From NCBI GenBank assembly GCA_009691045.1, contig SHWC01000016.1, forward strand, positions 1 through 35,760: 35,760 nt of DNA, read 5' to 3'. This document shows positions 33,004 to 35,760 of this stretch, piece after piece. This DNA comes from Alphaproteobacteria bacterium (GTDB lineage Bacteria; Pseudomonadota; Alphaproteobacteria; UBA828). A program made the position numbers and the translations under genes. The notes under the pieces are model-generated. The model was not told the origin of the DNA. It did not search any database and saw only the letters and a list, made by a program, of their open reading frames with translations. How positions within the stretch are numbered: the stretch's first letter is position 1; the number at the start of each line of letters is the position of its first letter.

Positions 33004-33780
33004 TCAGCCGGGCGATTTTCGGAGCAAATGCACGGCGAAGGCCGGAAAATTTCGCCAGGCCATGTGCACATTGCTGTTGAACGACCCCCATTTGAGACCA
33101 TGTCGGGTCAATAGAATTTCGAGCGCGCACCGCGAATACATCGAGATATGGCCGTTGCGCGGCGCGATATACCACCAGGAAATGCCGAGGTGCTCGATAT
33201 CGGGCGGCTGAAGCAAGGTTGAGAAATAGATCAGCCCCTTGTCATCAATGAGCCGAGCCAAATTGGCGACCAATCGTTCGGGATCGGTTATGTGCTCGAA
33301 AACTTCGAAGCAGGTCACCAGATCGAACGATCCGGCCGGAAGCTCACCCCGGTGCACGCCGTGCTCATCATAAGTTAGGGCTGCTTTGAAACCTGCGTTC
33401 CGGAGACTCTCTGCAAAGCGGCCATTCCCACCGCCATAATCGAGGCAGGCGAGCTCGGCGCGATGTAAGCCAAACCGTCGCACGATACTTTCGGCGTTGC
33501 CGCTTGGCCGGATTTCGAGATAGTCAGGGTCAACTTTCACGTAGTCCGTGTTGTAAATGCGCGCGCGAAATTGTTCGGGCGACCAATCGTCAAACGCGTT
33601 CGTAAAAGTGAAACCGCACGCCGCGCAGCGCCAATAGTGGATTGGGATGTTGCTCGGCGGAAAGCGCCCGATACGATCCTCGACCCCATGCCGATTGAAA
33701 TCCACCACGCCCAGAAGCGGCGCAGCACTTTGGCAAATTTTGCATGTCGCGGGCGCTTCGAAATTGGACGTGTCGGTCAC
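33004..33780 (-). CDS. Class I SAM-dependent methyltransferase with N-terminal zinc-ribbon
   Basis: This 258-residue protein has an N-terminal CxxC pair (Cys13, Cys16) and a second CxxC (Cys52, Cys55; RCAACGF), which suggests a zinc ribbon. A Rossmann-like methyltransferase domain follows, with motif I LDYGGGNGRF (113-122) and the post-motif CFEVFEHITDPERL. Such proteins are often annotated as methyltransferase domain 23 type and occur in polysaccharide and secondary-metabolite clusters; the substrate is unknown. The frame runs upstream to 34011, but a GTG at 33780 with an AGGCGAGC site seven bases after the acyl-CoA dehydrogenase stop is the likely start, so the two genes are co-transcribed. 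No functional tie between them is apparent. Confidence 0.82.
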   Translation of the reverse strand: MTDTSNFEAPATCKICQSAAPLLGVVDFNRHGVEDRIGRFPPSNIPIHYWRCAACGFTFTNAFDDWSPEQFRARIYNTDYVKVDPDYLEIRPSGNAESIVRRFGLHRAELACLDYGGGNGRFAESLRNAGFKAALTYDEHGVHRGELPAGSFDLVTCFEVFEHITDPERLVANLARLIDDKGLIYFSTLLQPPDIEHLGISWWYIAPRNGHISMYSRCALEILLTRHGLKWGSFNSNVHMAWRNFPAFAVHLLRKSPG

Positions 33781-33787
33781 CGCTCGC

Positions 33788-35080
33788 CTAGGAAATCCAG
33801 ACCGGACGTTTGCGGAAGCCCGGCGTGTTCGGCCGTGGCAACACGACCGATGAACCGCCAGTCGTCGATACCTCGCCCTCATAGCGCCGCATCTCAAGCC
33901 TGGCGATTTGGTTGCGGTGCACTTCATCGGGCCCATCGGCCAGGCGCAATAGGCGCGCCGTCGCATAGGCATAGGCAATGCCATAGTCGGCGGTGATGCC
34001 GGCACCGCCAAAAGCCTGCAAGGTCCAGTCGATCACCTGGCAGGCCATGGTGGGCGCCGCGACCTTGATCATGGCGATCTCTTTGCGCGCTTCCTTATTG
34101 CCAACGGTGTCCATCATCCAGGCGGCCTTGAGCGTAAGGAGCCTGGCCTGATCGATCATGATGCGGGCTTCGGCGATGCGCTCCTGCGTCACGGTCTGGT
34201 CCGCCACCGCGCGGCCGAACGCCTTGCGCGCCTTGGTGCGCCGGCAGAGCCGTTCAAGCGCGCGTTCGGCCAGGCCGATCAGGCGCATGCAGTGATGGAT
34301 ACGGCCCGGCCCGAGGCGGCCTTGGGCGATCTCGAAGCCCCGCCCCTCGCCGAGCAACATATTGTCGAGCGGTACACGGACATTCTCGAACGTGACCTCG
34401 GCATGGCCGTGCGGTGCCTCATCAAAACCGAAGACCGGCAACATGCGGCGCACCGTAACGCCCGGCCAGGGCAGCGGCACCAGGATCATCGATTGCTGCT
34501 TGTGCCGATCCGGATTGTTCGGATCGTTCTTGCCCATGACGATGAGGATCTTGCAGCGCGGGTCGAGCGCGCCCGAGGTCCACCATTTGCGGCCGTTGAC
34601 GACGTATTCATTGCCGGCGCGCTCGATGCGCATTTCGATATTGGTGGCATCCGATGACGCCACCTCGATTTCGGTCATGCCGAAGGCGGAGCGGATGTCG
34701 CCGGCGAGCAACGGCTCGAGCCATTGTTTTTTCTGCGCGGGCGTACCGTAGCGCACCAGCACTTCCATATTGCCGGTATCGGGCGCCGAGCAATTGAAGG
34801 CCTCGGGCGCCCAGGGCGAGCGGCCCATTTCCTCGCAGGCCGGGGCATAATCGAGATTGGTCAGGCCGGCGCCGAGCTCGCTCTCGGGCAGGAACAAATT
34901 CCACAGGCCCTCGGCCTTGGCTTTTTTCTTGAGCTCTTCGAGCAGCGGAATGGGTTGCCAACGATCCCCCTCATCGATCTGCGCGAGGATCTCCTCCTCG
35001 TTCGGATAGATATGGGCGGTCATGAAGGCCGCGACGCGGTCGCGATAATGTTTGGCCTTGGCGCTATATTCGAAATCCAT
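33788..35080 (-). CDS. Acyl-CoA dehydrogenase (ACAD10/11-like)
   Basis: This 430-residue flavoenzyme oxidises acyl-CoA to enoyl-CoA, passing electrons to electron-transfer flavoprotein. It has the N-terminal helical domain ([21 protein letters not shown]), FAD contacts [14 protein letters not shown] and [10 protein letters not shown], and the C-terminal helical domain ending [47 protein letters not shown] (in parts). The GPDEVH form in place of GTSEI is typical of the ACAD10/11-like group, which includes hydroxyacid or long-chain acyl-CoA enzymes. The ATG at 35080 follows CAGGATCAATCG. It is the first gene of a leftward pair with the methyltransferase. It would supply the enoyl-CoA for the downstream hydratase/dehydrogenase/thiolase block, whose hydratase is broken. 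Confidence 0.93.
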   Translation of the reverse strand: MDFEYSAKAKHYRDRVAAFMTAHIYPNEEEILAQIDEGDRWQPIPLLEELKKKAKAEGLWNLFLPESELGAGLTNLDYAPACEEMGRSPWAPEAFNCSAPDTGNMEVLVRYGTPAQKKQWLEPLLAGDIRSAFGMTEIEVASSDATNIEMRIERAGNEYVVNGRKWWTSGALDPRCKILIVMGKNDPNNPDRHKQQSMILVPLPWPGVTVRRMLPVFGFDEAPHGHAEVTFENVRVPLDNMLLGEGRGFEIAQGRLGPGRIHHCMRLIGLAERALERLCRRTKARKAFGRAVADQTVTQERIAEARIMIDQARLLTLKAAWMMDTVGNKEARKEIAMIKVAAPTMACQVIDWTLQAFGGAGITADYGIAYAYATARLLRLADGPDEVHRNQIARLEMRRYEGEVSTTGGSSVVLPRPNTPGFRKRPVWIS

Positions 35081-35180
35081 CGATTGATCCTGCTGGCTTG
35101 TGCGCTTCTCCGGGCTGGCATTTTAGCGCGCTCGGGGCTAAGTCTGTCCGACAATATTGTCCTGTAATTTGAGGCAAATT

Positions 35181-35632
35181 ATGGCGATCCTGGTCACTGG
35201 CGGCACCAAGGGGCATCGGGCTGGACATCGCGTTGGCCTTGGCGACACCCGGCCATGATGTTTGCCTCAATTACCATGCCGATGAGAGCGCTGCGGCCAA
35301 GGCCAAGGCCAAGATCGAGGCCAAGGGCGCACGCCGCCATTTGATCAAGGCCGACATAGGCACGGCGGCGGGTGTGGCGGCCGTCATGGCCACAGTTCGG
35401 GCCGCGACCGATCGGCTCGATCAACTGGTTCATTGCGCGGTGCGCGTCGCGGCGAAACCGACGCTCGAAATCACACCGGATGAATTGGCGGCGGCGGTCG
35501 CGGTCAATGGCCTCTCTCTGCACAGCCTCGTGCAAGCGGCGCTCCCCCTCTTTCGTCCCGGCAGCACGGTGTTCTTTTTGACCAGCCGGGGCGGGCGCAT
35601 GGTGATTCCGAATTGTACGCCGTCAGCGCCTA
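35181..35632 (+). pseudogene. Short-chain dehydrogenase/reductase, frameshifted and truncated by an IS
   Basis: The ATG at 35181 (GAGG ribosome-binding site at 35171-35174) begins MAILVTGGTK, the SDR glycine motif. One extra G in the run at 35210-35213 breaks it, so the expected GIGLDIAL continues only in the next frame (open from 35233). That frame runs through LNYHADESAA, KADIGTAAGVAAV, VHCAVRVAAKP and FFLTSRGGRMVIPN. Near 35615 the frame shifts again, and YAVSAY, the region of the active-site tyrosine, is read in the original frame. The coding homology stops at about 35632, where IS-like sequence (TGAGACAGAATTGGGG) begins. The C-terminal third, including the catalytic Lys, is lost. SDRs normally have about 250 residues. 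The gene is dead. Confidence 0.75.
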
Positions 35633-35760
35633 TGAGACAGAATTGGGGTATTGATTAGAGGAGGGTTTTGGTCTCATCGCAGTGACGAAGGAACGAAGAT
35701 GAGAGCAAAACCCGTGAGTTCGAAAGCCCCGGCTGAACAGGTCCTGAAGGACATTTGCCG
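35633..35760 (+). mobile_element. Left end of an IS3-family insertion sequence
   Basis: SDR homology ends and a new segment starts with TG (TGAGACAGAATTGGGG), as IS3-family termini do. A short leader follows and then a transposase-like OrfA start at 35699. The right end, second inverted repeat and target duplication lie beyond the window, so exact boundaries cannot be fixed. Confidence 0.65.
35699..35760 (+). CDS. IS3-family transposase OrfA, N-terminal fragment
   Basis: From the ATG at 35699, preceded by AAGGAACGAAG, the frame reads MRAKPVSSKAPAEQVLKDIC to the window edge (20 complete codons). This N-terminus (KPVSSKAPAEQVLKDI) is that of OrfA proteins of IS3-family elements, in which a helix-turn-helix follows and OrfB (DDE integrase) is made by -1 frameshifting. 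Only 20 residues are visible, so the subgroup is not assignable. Confidence 0.65.
   Translation, partial: MRAKPVSSKAPAEQVLKDIC

Overview
The window is GC-rich, densely coded chromosomal DNA. Codon use, the families present and three kinds of intergenic palindromic repeat suggest an Alphaproteobacterium of the Rhodospirillales/Hyphomicrobiales type, probably an environmental catabolic generalist; this taxonomic placement is inference. No tRNA, rRNA, CRISPR array or phage region was recognised. The only mobile element is the left end of an IS3-type insertion sequence at the right edge.

Layout. 1-4.7 kb: a partial SRPBCC-domain protein, an amidase-signature (AS) amidase, an acetoacetate-decarboxylase-like protein, and a translationally coupled pair of biotin-carboxyltransferase halves that resemble urea carboxylase. 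4.8-11.4 kb: a glyoxalase-fold protein, a beta-hydroxyacid dehydrogenase/CitE-like lyase pair, a coupled CaiB/BaiF CoA-transferase (racemase-like) and 2Fe-2S flavoprotein reductase, a class II aldolase and a membrane zinc peptidase. 11.6-15.5 kb: an amidase with a GatC/AtzG-like small subunit, an amino-acid permease broken by two frameshifts, and a Gfo/Idh/MocA oxidoreductase. 15.6-19.4 kb: a three-gene operon (TcuA-like FAD dehydrogenase, aldehyde dehydrogenase, beta-hydroxyacid dehydrogenase) in which each junction is an ATGA overlap. 19.4-23.1 kb: a DyP peroxidase with an in-frame stop, the ABC-F factor EttA, and a HisN-type phosphatase. 23.4-29.4 kb: a rightward group of succinate-semialdehyde-type dehydrogenase, two tandem paralogous amidases and a class III aminotransferase. 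29.4-35.1 kb: a beta-oxidation block (hydratase fragment, 3-hydroxyacyl-CoA dehydrogenase, thiolase, acyl-CoA dehydrogenase) with a GntR/FCD regulator and a methyltransferase. 35.2 kb to the end: an SDR gene broken by frameshifts and an IS3-family element.

How the genes fit together. The common theme is degradation of amides and organic acids. Four AS-family amidases lie within 28 kb, alongside urea-carboxylase-like carboxyltransferase subunits. The 23.4-29.4 kb group could take an omega-amino amide to an amino acid, then a semialdehyde, then a dicarboxylate. The CoA-transferase, CitE-like lyase, thiolase and acyl-CoA dehydrogenase would handle the acyl-CoA products. Substrates cannot be read from the sequence.

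Four loci are visibly damaged: the permease (two compensating indels), the DyP peroxidase (nonsense codon plus Cys at the distal Arg position), a hydratase fused to the C-terminal part of a methyltransferase, and the SDR (indels plus IS insertion). These may reflect real gene decay, assembly error, or both. The nonsense codon, the residue change and the IS insertion look biological; the single-base indels could be either.
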